Notes under the pieces: model-generated
Told to the model about the DNA's origin: nothing
Database searches by the model: none
The model's input: only the letters and a program-made list of their open reading frames with translations
DNA from: Alphaproteobacteria bacterium
GTDB taxonomy: Bacteria > Pseudomonadota > Alphaproteobacteria > Sphingomonadales > Sphingomonadaceae
Reading direction: 5' to 3'
Assembly (NCBI GenBank): GCA_030431875.1
Contig: JAUIIG010000005.1
Location: 1-64,000 of the forward strand
DNA: 64,000 nt
Shown: one piece after another, positions 37,543 to 46,167 of the stretch
Position numbering within the stretch: position 1 is the stretch's first letter
Layout: each line of letters opens with the position of its first letter
Made by a program: the position numbers and the translations under genes

Positions 37543-39051
37543 ATGCCTATGGCGAAGGGCATGGATAACGCGTCGACAGTCAGGGATCTCGACCAGCCCG
37601 CTTTCGGGTTCGATCCGGTTGCGCCTGCAGAAAAGGCGGCGCTCGTCGAGCGGCAGCCGACCAACGACCAGCTTCCGCCTGTGCCAGCCAACGGTCTTGC
37701 GCCGTCGCTCGAAAAGCGCCGGTTGCAGGCCTACCTCGCCATGGTGGCTGCCGATGCGATCGGCATCATCGTGAGTTTCGCGCTTGTCTCGCTCGTCTAT
37801 CTCGGCCGGGACGGCAACCTGGCACGAATGCACGGAGGCTTGCAGGCCGCATACCTGCTGCTGCCGCTGTTCCTCACGATCGCCCTCTACAACGGAACCT
37901 ATTCGCGCAGCACGTTGACCGACTGGCGCAAGGCTGGGGGGAAGGCCTTTGTCTCCTTGCTGGTCTCGGCTGCCTTGCTCAATTTTTTCGCCTTCTTTGC
38001 GAAGATGAATGCCGATTTCTCGCGCGTGGTCTTCACTGCTGGCCTTGGCGTGACCACGATCTACATGATCGCCTATCGCGTGGTTCTTGCGCAGTGGCTG
38101 ACAGCGAGATGGGGGCCGGGAGCCGCCAACCGGCTGGTCATTCTCGCCGGCGGGCCGCGCTTCACCATGCCCCATGCCATCCATGTCGATGCGGCGGAGC
38201 ACGGCCTGAAGCCCGACATCAGCGATCCGGCTGCGCTGGATCGTCTCGCGAAGTACCTGCGCAACATGGACTTCGTACTGGTCAGCAGTTCCGACGAGGA
38301 TCGCCTGGCCTGGTCCGAAGTGCTGAAAGGCACTGGTGTGCAAGGCGAACTCATCGACGAGAATTCTCACGATATAGGTGCGCTCGGCGTGGTGCATCAC
38401 GAGGATGTGAACCAGTCGGCCTTGCTGGTTTCGACTGGCCAGCTGGGAATGCGCGCACGGGCCCTGAAACGGGTATTCGACCTCGCGCTGACCGTGCCGG
38501 CGCTGTTGCTGCTCAGCCCGCTGCTGCTGCTTGTGGCGCTGGTGATCAAGCTCCAGGACGGCGGCCCGGTATTCTTCCTGCAACGGCGCATGGGGCGCGG
38601 AAACCACTTCTTCGATATCTACAAGTTCCGCTCCATGCGGGTGGAGAAGGCCGATGCCTCGGGCGTGGTTTCGGCCAGCCGCGACGATGACCGGATCACG
38701 CCGTTCGGCCGCTTTATCCGCCGGACAAGCATCGACGAGCTACCCCAGCTGATCAACGTGTTGAAAGGGGACATGAGCCTGGTCGGTCCGCGCCCTCATG
38801 CCCTAGGTTCCAAGGCCGGCACCAAGCTGTTCTGGCAGGTGGACCGCAAGTACTGGCAACGCCATGGCCTGCGTCCGGGCATTACCGGCCTCGCCCAGGT
38901 GCGTGGCTATCGCGGCGCTACCGACGAGGAAAGCGACCTCGCCAACCGCCTGCAGGCAGACCTTGAATACATGCAGGGCTGGAACCTGTGGCGGGACATC
39001 AGCATCCTGCTGCGAACTGCCAGCGTGGTGATGCACGACCGCGCCTACTGA
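37543..39051 (+). CDS. EPS polyprenyl-phosphate sugar-1-phosphate transferase
   Basis: This 502-residue membrane enzyme starts polysaccharide repeat units by moving a sugar phosphate to undecaprenyl phosphate. It has an N-terminal set of four to five membrane segments (about 65-190), a Rossmann-like middle, then the C-terminal transferase domain starting at about 305 (KRVFDLALTVPALLLLSPLL) with YKFRSMR and DELPQLINVLKGDMSLVGPRP. This matches the WbaP/SpsB/GelB layout used for sphingans. An AGGGA site precedes the ATG. It opens the EPS locus. Confidence 0.92.
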   Translation: MPMAKGMDNASTVRDLDQPAFGFDPVAPAEKAALVERQPTNDQLPPVPANGLAPSLEKRRLQAYLAMVAADAIGIIVSFALVSLVYLGRDGNLARMHGGLQAAYLLLPLFLTIALYNGTYSRSTLTDWRKAGGKAFVSLLVSAALLNFFAFFAKMNADFSRVVFTAGLGVTTIYMIAYRVVLAQWLTARWGPGAANRLVILAGGPRFTMPHAIHVDAAEHGLKPDISDPAALDRLAKYLRNMDFVLVSSSDEDRLAWSEVLKGTGVQGELIDENSHDIGALGVVHHEDVNQSALLVSTGQLGMRARALKRVFDLALTVPALLLLSPLLLLVALVIKLQDGGPVFFLQRRMGRGNHFFDIYKFRSMRVEKADASGVVSASRDDDRITPFGRFIRRTSIDELPQLINVLKGDMSLVGPRPHALGSKAGTKLFWQVDRKYWQRHGLRPGITGLAQVRGYRGATDEESDLANRLQADLEYMQGWNLWRDISILLRTASVVMHDRAY

Positions 39052-39055
39052 GCCC

Positions 39056-39631
39056 TCAATCGGGGCTGTCGTCTCCCGGCCTTCTTCGCCGCCAAACGAC
39101 TTTGACATAATAGACCGCCGCACCCGCCACGAGGCTGCTGGCCCCGATATCCGCCAGCCAGTTCAGCTTGAGCGGGCCGTAGAGCAAGCCGTCTATCGCA
39201 TGCAGCGATATGAGGCGGAGCGCGGCGAGGAAGAGCAGGGCAAACCCGCCAGCCAGTGCGGCCAGCACGGCAAGGTTGCGACGGCCCGTGCGATATTTTG
39301 CTGTCCGGTAAAGCCCCCAGCCGACAGCCGCCAAGGCAAGCGCGACCAGGCTCGCGACGACGGGGCGCTGGATCGCCTGCCTGCGGTCATAGGCAGCATC
39401 GGCCCGCAAAAGGTCGCGCAGGGCTTCGCGCAACAGGTCTTCCAGCCCAGCCACGCGCGAAACAAGGAGCAGGGTGAACAGTCCTGCAAGGACCAGCCAG
39501 CTCGCCCGATGCCAGAGTTGCTCGTCCCGCTTTTTCGCAAGCACGGCTGCGGCCAGCGCAGCCATGACGACCAGCGCATAGAGTCCGGCCGCCGCCAGGC
39601 TGAGCGGAGAGACAGAAGCAGTGATCGACAT
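39056..39631 (-). CDS. hypothetical membrane protein
   Basis: This 191-residue protein has four to five hydrophobic segments (such as LYALVVMAALAAAVLAKKRD and ASLVALALAAVGWGLYR). I do not recognise a family. ATG at 39631 has a strong AAGGAGA site, so a longer upstream frame is discarded. Its stop lies five bases from the convergent EPS transferase stop; it may modulate the EPS system but nothing shows this. Confidence 0.75.
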   Translation of the reverse strand: MSITASVSPLSLAAAGLYALVVMAALAAAVLAKKRDEQLWHRASWLVLAGLFTLLLVSRVAGLEDLLREALRDLLRADAAYDRRQAIQRPVVASLVALALAAVGWGLYRTAKYRTGRRNLAVLAALAGGFALLFLAALRLISLHAIDGLLYGPLKLNWLADIGASSLVAGAAVYYVKVVWRRRRPGDDSPD

Positions 39632-39937
39632 TCTCCTTCCCCATGCCCGTGGCCGACTCGGCGTGATCGCCAACTTGGAGATAGCCGCAGACGCCAGTGC
39701 GGTCAGCACCAAGGTAAAGCGTTGATCCGCACCAGGCGGGCCCGGCCCACCAACATTGACGTCACGCCGCCACATTGCATTGCCCAGGGTGAGCAATTAT
39801 AGGAAATCGCCTATTCAAAGGGACCTACGGCGAGGATGGGCGGCGCTCGAAAATCTCTTGGATTTGCAGGTGGCGCAAACGGCTCGCGACATCCGCATAT
39901 TGTTCGACCGCAAGCCCAGTAGTTTGTGAGCTGACGA
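39632..39937 (+). other. 306-bp gene-free divergent region before tyrosine autokinase
   Basis: I see no gene here. It contains a short inverted match (ATAGG...CCTAT around 39800-39815) that could be a regulator site, and should hold the promoters of the autokinase and of the divergent membrane protein. Confidence 0.45.
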
Positions 39938-42145
39938 ATGAACGACCGATCAATCGTGCGGACACCGCAGGCCGGTGGACAAGGCACGTGGGTTGACGCC
40001 TATCTGCCCGAAAACCAGCTCGCAGCTTACCAGGGCAACCAGCAACGGCTGATCGATGTCCCGGCGATCCGTGGAATCCTGTTCCGCCAGCGCTGGCTGA
40101 TCGCCGTAGTCGTCGCGGCAGCGGGCATTCTCGGACTCGTGTGGACCATGATGGCCACGCCCATGTACGAAGCGCGGTCGAGTGTTCGGATCGAACCCTA
40201 TGGCGCCTTTATCGTCGAAGGGCAGGACGTCGAACAGGCCACCCCTTCCAACCAGATCTACGACATGCTGCAGACCCAGCTGGGCATCATCACCAGCCGG
40301 GCGCTCGCCACCACCGTTGCCGAAGACCTGAACCTTGGCGAGCGGTATGATCTTCTCGGTGCGGATATCGACGAATCCCGTCCGCCCAACCTCACCGACG
40401 GGGAATGGCGACAAGCGAAGCAGAACATGGCGGCCGGCATCCTGCATGGATCGGTGTCCGCGGAACTGCCCGATCGCAACTGGATCATCCAGATTGCCTA
40501 TCGCTCGCAGGACCCTGCCATCGCGGCAGAAATGGCCAACGCCTATGCCGCCGCTTTCGCCGCTTCGGATACGCGCCAGTCGCTGGCCAGTAACGAATAT
40601 GCGCAGGAGTACCTGCGCGAGCAGATCGAACGCACGCGGCAGCGGCTGCAGGAGGCCGAGCAGGCCGCCAATGCCTATGCCCGCGCCAATGGCCTGATCC
40701 TGCAAACGACCACGAGCGAGGATGGCGAGGCCGGCGCAACGCTGACTTCCACCAACCTTTCGAACATCAATGCGCGCGTGGCGGCAGCACAGGCCGCGCG
40801 GATCGAGGCGGAGCAACGCTGGCGATCTATCCAGAACCTGCCGACCTCGCAGCTGGCGGAAGTGCAAAGCAATCCCTTGCTGCAAGGTCTGGTTGCAGAG
40901 CGCACGGCCAAGCAGGCCGAACTCGTCAGCTTGCGACAGCGTTATCTCGACGGCCATCCGCAAGTGGCGACCTTGCTCGCCCAGATCGAGACGCTTGACC
41001 GGCAGATCGAGCAGAGCGGCAACGATATCAAGGCTGCTGCGCGCACCGAATATACCGTTGCCCGCAACCAGGAGCTGGCGCTGCAGGCGGAACTTGCCTC
41101 GGCGACCGGGGCGACGATGGCCGAGCAGGACCGGCAGGTCGAATACGGCGTGCTGGAGCGCGAGGCCCAGGCCTTGCGAGACCAGTTGCAGACCTTGCTC
41201 AACCGTTTCAACCAGGTCAGCTCCGCGACCAATGTCCAGAGCGGCACGGTCAACCTGCTTGATCACGCTATCGTGCCGGCTTCCCCCTATTCGCCAAACC
41301 TGATGCGCAACCTCGCTGTGGCCCTGGCGCTGGGACTGGCCTGCGCCGCCGCGCTCGCCTTGCTGCGCGAGATCCTCGACAACCGCATCCGCTCCTTCGA
41401 AGAAGTCGAGGACCGGATTGGTCTGCCTTTCCTTGGCCACACGCCCTACGTCCGCTCGGAAGATATCGAGTCCGCGGAAGCCAACACCTACAGCCCGCTG
41501 ATGGAGGCCTATGCCTCGATCCGCTCCACCATCGATTTCAACCTTCCGCGCGAGGGGGCGGTCATCCAGCTGACCAGCAGCCAGCCAGGCGAGGGCAAGT
41601 CGACCACGGCAATGATCCTGGCGGAATTGTTTGCCGGTCACGGCCGCAAGACCCTGCTGGTCGACGGCGACCTTCGTCGCCCCTCGCTCGGCAGGATGAT
41701 TGACGGAGAACGCCCCGAGAAGGGGATCATGGAGGTGCTCGACGGTCAAGCAGACCTGCCATCGGTGGTTGTCAAAGGGCACAACGAAAACCTCGACATC
41801 CTCGTTAGCGGTACGCGTGCATCCAATCCCGGCGAGGTCCTGGCCTCGCGCAGGTTCCATGAGTTTGTCGATGCCTGCCGTCAGGAATATTCGCTGGTGA
41901 TCTTCGATTCCTCGCCCATGCTGGGATTGGCCGACTCGCCGATGCTGGCCCAGGCAGTCGATGGCACGATCTTCGTCGTGGAGGCCAATCGCGCCCAGAT
42001 CAGCCAGGTCCGCAATGCGATCAAGCGGCTGCGGACGAGCGGCGGTCATCCGGTCGGAGCGATCCTGACCAAGTACCGCTCGCTGGAGGCAGGCCACACC
42101 TACGATTACCAGTATGCCTATTACCATTACGGGGAAGCGAAGTAG
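39938..42145 (+). CDS. polysaccharide co-polymerase/tyrosine autokinase (Wzc/GumC-like)
   Basis: This 735-residue inner-membrane protein controls EPS chain length and export. Wzz-type domain with a membrane segment at about 50-72 and a second near 450-475 flank a long periplasmic coiled coil. The C-terminal BY-kinase has Walker A (SSQPGEGKSTTAM, about 545), Walker A' (LLVDGDLRRPSL, about 573), Walker B (LVIFDSSPML, about 653) and a tyrosine cluster (YDYQYAYYHYG) at the end for autophosphorylation. The GT4 gene follows after 36 bp. Confidence 0.93.
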   Translation: MNDRSIVRTPQAGGQGTWVDAYLPENQLAAYQGNQQRLIDVPAIRGILFRQRWLIAVVVAAAGILGLVWTMMATPMYEARSSVRIEPYGAFIVEGQDVEQATPSNQIYDMLQTQLGIITSRALATTVAEDLNLGERYDLLGADIDESRPPNLTDGEWRQAKQNMAAGILHGSVSAELPDRNWIIQIAYRSQDPAIAAEMANAYAAAFAASDTRQSLASNEYAQEYLREQIERTRQRLQEAEQAANAYARANGLILQTTTSEDGEAGATLTSTNLSNINARVAAAQAARIEAEQRWRSIQNLPTSQLAEVQSNPLLQGLVAERTAKQAELVSLRQRYLDGHPQVATLLAQIETLDRQIEQSGNDIKAAARTEYTVARNQELALQAELASATGATMAEQDRQVEYGVLEREAQALRDQLQTLLNRFNQVSSATNVQSGTVNLLDHAIVPASPYSPNLMRNLAVALALGLACAAALALLREILDNRIRSFEEVEDRIGLPFLGHTPYVRSEDIESAEANTYSPLMEAYASIRSTIDFNLPREGAVIQLTSSQPGEGKSTTAMILAELFAGHGRKTLLVDGDLRRPSLGRMIDGERPEKGIMEVLDGQADLPSVVVKGHNENLDILVSGTRASNPGEVLASRRFHEFVDACRQEYSLVIFDSSPMLGLADSPMLAQAVDGTIFVVEANRAQISQVRNAIKRLRTSGGHPVGAILTKYRSLEAGHTYDYQYAYYHYGEAK

Positions 42146-42181
42146 CGGACGCCCGGGCAGATCGGGCCGGGAGACGTCGCA

Positions 42182-43375
42182 GTGACCAGCACTGAAGCGA
42201 GGCCGCGGGTCGTGCACGTTTCGGGTGATTTCCCCGATCCGTTCAACCCCGCGAAAACGCCCGTAGTCCGCTCGCTGCTCGAACTGACTGACGATTTGTT
42301 CGCGCACGAGGTGGTGTCCATAAACCGCGTGTCGCCATCGCTCATCGCCATGCCTGCAACGCTGCTTGGTCTGCGCGGCTTGCGCACCGAACACCAGGCT
42401 TTTCCGCGGGGCATGGCCTTTCGCTACCAAGCGCCCGCGCACGGCATCCGCCATCGCACCATGCTTGAACAACTTGGCGAACAGATTGCCGCCTCCCTCA
42501 GTAGCAAGGCGCAGCTGCCGGACTTGCTGGTAGGGCACAAGCTCACCATCGAAGGGATCGTGGTGCACGTGATCGCGCGGCGGCTAGGACTGCCCTACGC
42601 CCTCTCGATCCAGGGGAATACCGACACCAGGATCCTGCGCGCTCGACCGGACCTGCGTCGGCTTTTCGCCCGTATATTTCATGATGCCGAAGTGGTCTTC
42701 CCTTTCGCGCCCTGGGCCCTGCACGAAGTCGAGCGGCGGCTGGGGAAGCGAAGCGGACCGACGTACCTGCTGCCTTGCCCTACGGATCTTGACCAACCAA
42801 TAGAGCCGGTTGCAGGCGGTGACGGGTTGATATCGGTGTTTCACCTGAGGAATTACCGGATCAAGAACCTTGCCGGACTGGCCAAAGCCTGCCGCCTGCT
42901 TGACCGGTCGGGTGGGGCGCCACCAATCGAAATCATCGGTGGCGGCAGCGAGGCCGAGCTCGCTGCTTGCCGGCGTCGCACTGCTGACTGTCCCGGAATA
43001 TCCTATTCGGGAGCCATGGACAGGGAGCAAGTTCGCGCTCGCATGGCCAGCGCAACGGCGCTCGTCATGCCATCGCAGCGCGAAAGCTTCGGGCTGGCAT
43101 TCATCGAGGCACTGTTTGCCGGGATACCGGTGATCTATCCCAAGGGCACTGCCATCGACGGCTACTTCGACGACGCGCCCTTCGCCATCGGCGTCGATGC
43201 CGGAGATCCGCAGGCGATTGCATCGGCCATGCAGCGCGTGATGGAGGAAGAGGAAGGCCTCAAGGCATCCTTGCGTGAGTGGCAGCGGTCAGAGGCGGCT
43301 CAGGCCTTTACCCGGCAGCGGATCCGCCAGGTCTTTGCCGATGGTTTGCAACTGGCGGCGGCGGGTAGTCAGTAG
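42182..43375 (+). CDS. glycosyltransferase family 4
   Basis: This 397-residue GT-B enzyme has the N-terminal VVHVSGDFPDPFNPAKTP start and the C-terminal donor-site region QRESFGLAFIEALFAGIPVIYPKGTAIDG (about 300-328), with the EX7E-type pair. It would add one sugar to the lipid-linked repeat on the cytoplasmic face. The start is GTG with a GGGAG site. Its last 7 bp overlap the convergent GT2 remnant. Confidence 0.87.
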   Translation: MTSTEARPRVVHVSGDFPDPFNPAKTPVVRSLLELTDDLFAHEVVSINRVSPSLIAMPATLLGLRGLRTEHQAFPRGMAFRYQAPAHGIRHRTMLEQLGEQIAASLSSKAQLPDLLVGHKLTIEGIVVHVIARRLGLPYALSIQGNTDTRILRARPDLRRLFARIFHDAEVVFPFAPWALHEVERRLGKRSGPTYLLPCPTDLDQPIEPVAGGDGLISVFHLRNYRIKNLAGLAKACRLLDRSGGAPPIEIIGGGSEAELAACRRRTADCPGISYSGAMDREQVRARMASATALVMPSQRESFGLAFIEALFAGIPVIYPKGTAIDGYFDDAPFAIGVDAGDPQAIASAMQRVMEEEEGLKASLREWQRSEAAQAFTRQRIRQVFADGLQLAAAGSQ

Positions 43376-44374
43376 CCCTTGCACCATTCGCACCGCCGCC
43401 GCCAGGCGCCGCGATAGGTTTGCAGGTTGTCGTCCTTGCGTCCGAAGACCTTGCCCAGCAGGCCGCCGAGCAGCCTGACGAGCACGAAAAGTTGCAGCAT
43501 GGCGATGCCCAAGGGCACCTTCAGGCCGCTCCAGTGATCGCGCAGCAGGCTTGCCCGGCCCTGCATCATCTGCACCATCTTCTCCTCGCGACGGATCGCC
43601 GAGGCGCCGCCCAGGTGCATTATCTGTGCCTCGGGCGTAATCATCGGACGATAGCCCAGCCGCGCTGCGCGCATGCAGATATCGAGGTCTTCGGCATACA
43701 TGAAGTAGCGTGGGTTGAAGCCGCCCAGCTCGCGCCAGAGCGCGCTGCTCAAGAGCATGAACGAGCCGGAGATTATGTCGACATGACGGGCATCATCACG
43801 CTGCCAGCCGCCGATCATCTCGGGATTGAACAGACGGCTGTCGGGAAAGACCAGGTGCAAGCCGACCGCGGTACAGAACAGGCCCCAAAGCGAGATACGA
43901 TTGAAGCAGGAGGTGGGGTTGAGGCTGCCGTCGGGGAAGACGGCGCGGCAGCCGACAATGCCTGCCTCGGGGTGCTGTTCGGCAAACCGCACGGCGTTCT
44001 CGACAGCGCCGGGATGGGTTTCGGTGTCGGAATTGAGCAGCAGGAACCACTCGGCCTCGACTTGCTCCGCTGCCGGAATTGAGCAGCAGGAACCACTCGG
44101 CCTCGACTTGCTCCGCTGCCGCATTGTTGGCTTTGCCGAAGCCGAGATTGTCCTCGCTGCGGAACAGGCGGACCTGCGGGAAGTGCGTGGCAATGGCATC
44201 TGCCGAACCATCGCTCGAAGCATTGTCCCAGACGAGGACCTCGATCGCTATATCGCCGGCATTGGCCAGCAGGGTCTCGATGGCCTTCAGCGTAAGGTCG
44301 CGCGTGTTGTAGCTGACCATGATGACCGCGACTTTGGGCAGGTCAGTGTGGTCTCCGGCCTGAGTTTCGGACAT
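43369..44374 (-). pseudogene. glycosyltransferase family 2, frameshifted by 46-bp tandem duplication
   Basis: The GT2 enzyme begins at 44374 (AVIMVSYNTRDLTLKAIETLL, then VLVWDNASSDGSADA) and, after a shift, continues in another frame to 43369 (AEWFLLLNSDTETHPGAVENA, then the YAEDLDICMRAARLGY motif). The break is an exact 46-bp tandem repeat, 44029-44074 and 44075-44120. Removing one copy restores one frame of 319 residues through LLLNSDTETHP, the expected GT2 size. The residue motif itself is doubled. It is either a recent loss-of-function mutation, a reversible phase-type switch or an assembly error. Confidence 0.88.
44029..44120. repeat. 46-bp perfect tandem duplication inside GT2 gene
   Basis: Copies at 44029-44074 and 44075-44120 are identical (start GGAATTGAGC, end GCTGCC). 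46 is not a multiple of three, so the duplication shifts the frame. Confidence 0.97.
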
Positions 44375-44382
44375 TGGTGCGC

Positions 44383-45744
44383 TCAGCTCGCGGTCCGGAA
44401 GGCGATCCGGGAGGGCGCTGGCGCGGCTGCCGGGGCCTTGCTGCGTTCATTGTTCAAGATCGAAACCGCAATCCCCAGCATCACGAATATCCAGCTCGCC
44501 AGTGCGCCGAAGAACGACACGCTGAAACCGGTGATCACGATAACGGCAAGGATGACGGCAATCCCCACGCAGAGCCTGCGGTCTGCCTCTCCTGTCTGCC
44601 GGACGGCCACCAGCGACATCGCCACGATCGCGGTTATGAAGGCCGCCAGCAGCAAGAGCGGCTCGACAAAGCCGTGACGCACGCCCATCAACAGCCAGTG
44701 ATTGTCGATGCTCTCGATCATCCAGGAAGGGCGATCATAGCCAGAGAAGGCGATGCCGAACCACGGATTGTTCGAGATCGATTGCAGGCCGTACTCCCAT
44801 ATGCGCAACCTGTAGGAGCCGGTTGCCGGGTTCAGCGAGAGCCGGATCACGATCCCGGCAATTCCGCTGCTTGAGACAACCTGGCCCACCAGCATGAGGA
44901 TACCGGCGACGACCATGAACAGGCGCCAGCTGGCAAAGGTCGCGATCTGCTGGAGCCGGTCGTAGGCGTAGAGGGCCAGAACGAGCAGCAAGGCCAGGAA
45001 GGCGGCCGAGCTGACCGAGAAAATCGAGCAAAATCCGGCGGCCACTCCAGCCAGGTAAGGCCACTTTCGCAGACTGCCAAACAGGTACAGCCCAAGCATC
45101 GTGCCGAGGAACACGCCGGCTAGGATGGCATGGGCGAAAGCACCACGTGCCCGCATCAGGCCCAGCCGGACCTCCGTTCGCACGTCGACCGTGCCGATTG
45201 CCTGCCCATTCTCGTACAGGGGCAGGGGACCGAAAATCCGCGCTGCAGCCGGATGGACAAGGTTGGTATGCGTAACCGATTCAACAGCCATCGTGAGACC
45301 GGCAAGGGCGAGCCCGGGTGCGATCATCACCAGCAGTACTCGCAGGTCCCTGAGGCTGCGAATGGACAAGCGGGCGATCAGGTATGCGGCCATCACATCG
45401 ATAGCCAGCGCGGCACCTCTGACCACGCCTTGCTGGAAGCCGTAAAACACCGAAAACGACAGAACCATCCAGATTGCGGCCGCAAAGACCAAGACGTCGA
45501 TAGCGTGGAACCTGTCGAATGGCCGCGCGAGACACCAAGGTAGCAGGACAAGGAAGGCCATACGGTGAGGGTAGATCGCCAACCCCGCGATCTCGACGCG
45601 GATCTCTCCAGGCAGGAGGAAGGCGTAGAACAGCAGGACGAGCGGCAGCACGGCAGCGATTGGCCTCGCCGCGGGCCGGGGGGCGACCGTGGCTGCCCGC
45701 CTTGCAGCGCGGCCTGCGCCGTCATCAACCATCTGGCCCGTCAT
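44383..45744 (-). CDS. O-antigen ligase/polymerase family protein (Wzy-like)
   Basis: This 453-residue membrane protein has about twelve hydrophobic segments and the family's larger periplasmic loop, including RLRIWEYGLQSISNNPWFGIAFSG (about 310-333), the Wzy/WaaL-type signature. It most likely polymerises the EPS repeat. ATG at 45744 is the likely start; ATG at 45732 is an alternative. An in-frame extension to 46128 runs antisense into the spike-base gene and is dismissed. It starts eight bases after the GT2 remnant's start region on the same strand. Confidence 0.82.
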   Translation of the reverse strand: MTGQMVDDGAGRAARRAATVAPRPAARPIAAVLPLVLLFYAFLLPGEIRVEIAGLAIYPHRMAFLVLLPWCLARPFDRFHAIDVLVFAAAIWMVLSFSVFYGFQQGVVRGAALAIDVMAAYLIARLSIRSLRDLRVLLVMIAPGLALAGLTMAVESVTHTNLVHPAAARIFGPLPLYENGQAIGTVDVRTEVRLGLMRARGAFAHAILAGVFLGTMLGLYLFGSLRKWPYLAGVAAGFCSIFSVSSAAFLALLLVLALYAYDRLQQIATFASWRLFMVVAGILMLVGQVVSSSGIAGIVIRLSLNPATGSYRLRIWEYGLQSISNNPWFGIAFSGYDRPSWMIESIDNHWLLMGVRHGFVEPLLLLAAFITAIVAMSLVAVRQTGEADRRLCVGIAVILAVIVITGFSVSFFGALASWIFVMLGIAVSILNNERSKAPAAAPAPSRIAFRTAS

Positions 45745-45897
45745 TGGATAGCTCGCTCCGCCGTGCCGCTGCATTAGGCACAGTTGCAGGGGTTGTTCAA
45801 GGCTGGACGGTCGGCCCCGAGGGAACGTGGAAATGGCTTTCCTACAGGAATGTCCACGCAGCATTCCGCCTCGCGAACTGCCTTGAAAGGACAAGTC

Positions 45898-46167
45898 ATG
45901 ATTCTCGACACCTTCGCCAATGCCACCGACAGTGTGGTCGCTCCGGCGACCTATCTCTTTCCGATCGTTCCGTCCGACATTGCCGAAGTCGAACGCGTCA
46001 CCAAGGGCATTTACATCGGCTCTGCGGGCGATCTCAGCCTGTTGTCCTTGGACGGCGCCGCACCGGTTACATTCAGCAACGTGGCAGCGGGAACGGTGCT
46101 GGACGTAAGGGTGCTGAAGGTCATGCAAAGCGGCACAACGGCTGGTGCCCTGGTGGGCCTCGCCTGA
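45898..46167 (+). CDS. phage/GTA-type spike base protein
   Basis: This 89-residue protein has the pattern VPSDIAEVERVTKGIYIGSAGDL ... FSNVAAGTVLDVRVLKVMQSGTTAGALVGLA, which resembles small spike-base proteins of phages and gene transfer agents (RCAP_Rcc01079 type). In those particles it links tail and spike. Here no other phage genes are nearby. An AAAGGA site precedes ATG 45898; its stop overlaps the beta-helix gene (TGATG). Confidence 0.7.
   Translation: MILDTFANATDSVVAPATYLFPIVPSDIAEVERVTKGIYIGSAGDLSLLSLDGAAPVTFSNVAAGTVLDVRVLKVMQSGTTAGALVGLA

Noticed and set aside
44029-44120. Tandem repeat as the footprint of a mobile element
   Set aside because: There is no inserted sequence, only one perfect direct duplication of coding DNA, which replication slippage explains.
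45745-46128. 128-codon N-terminal extension of the Wzy-like gene
   Set aside because: It runs antisense across the spike-base gene and lacks a membrane or ribosome-site pattern; ATG 45744 starts just before the first membrane segment.
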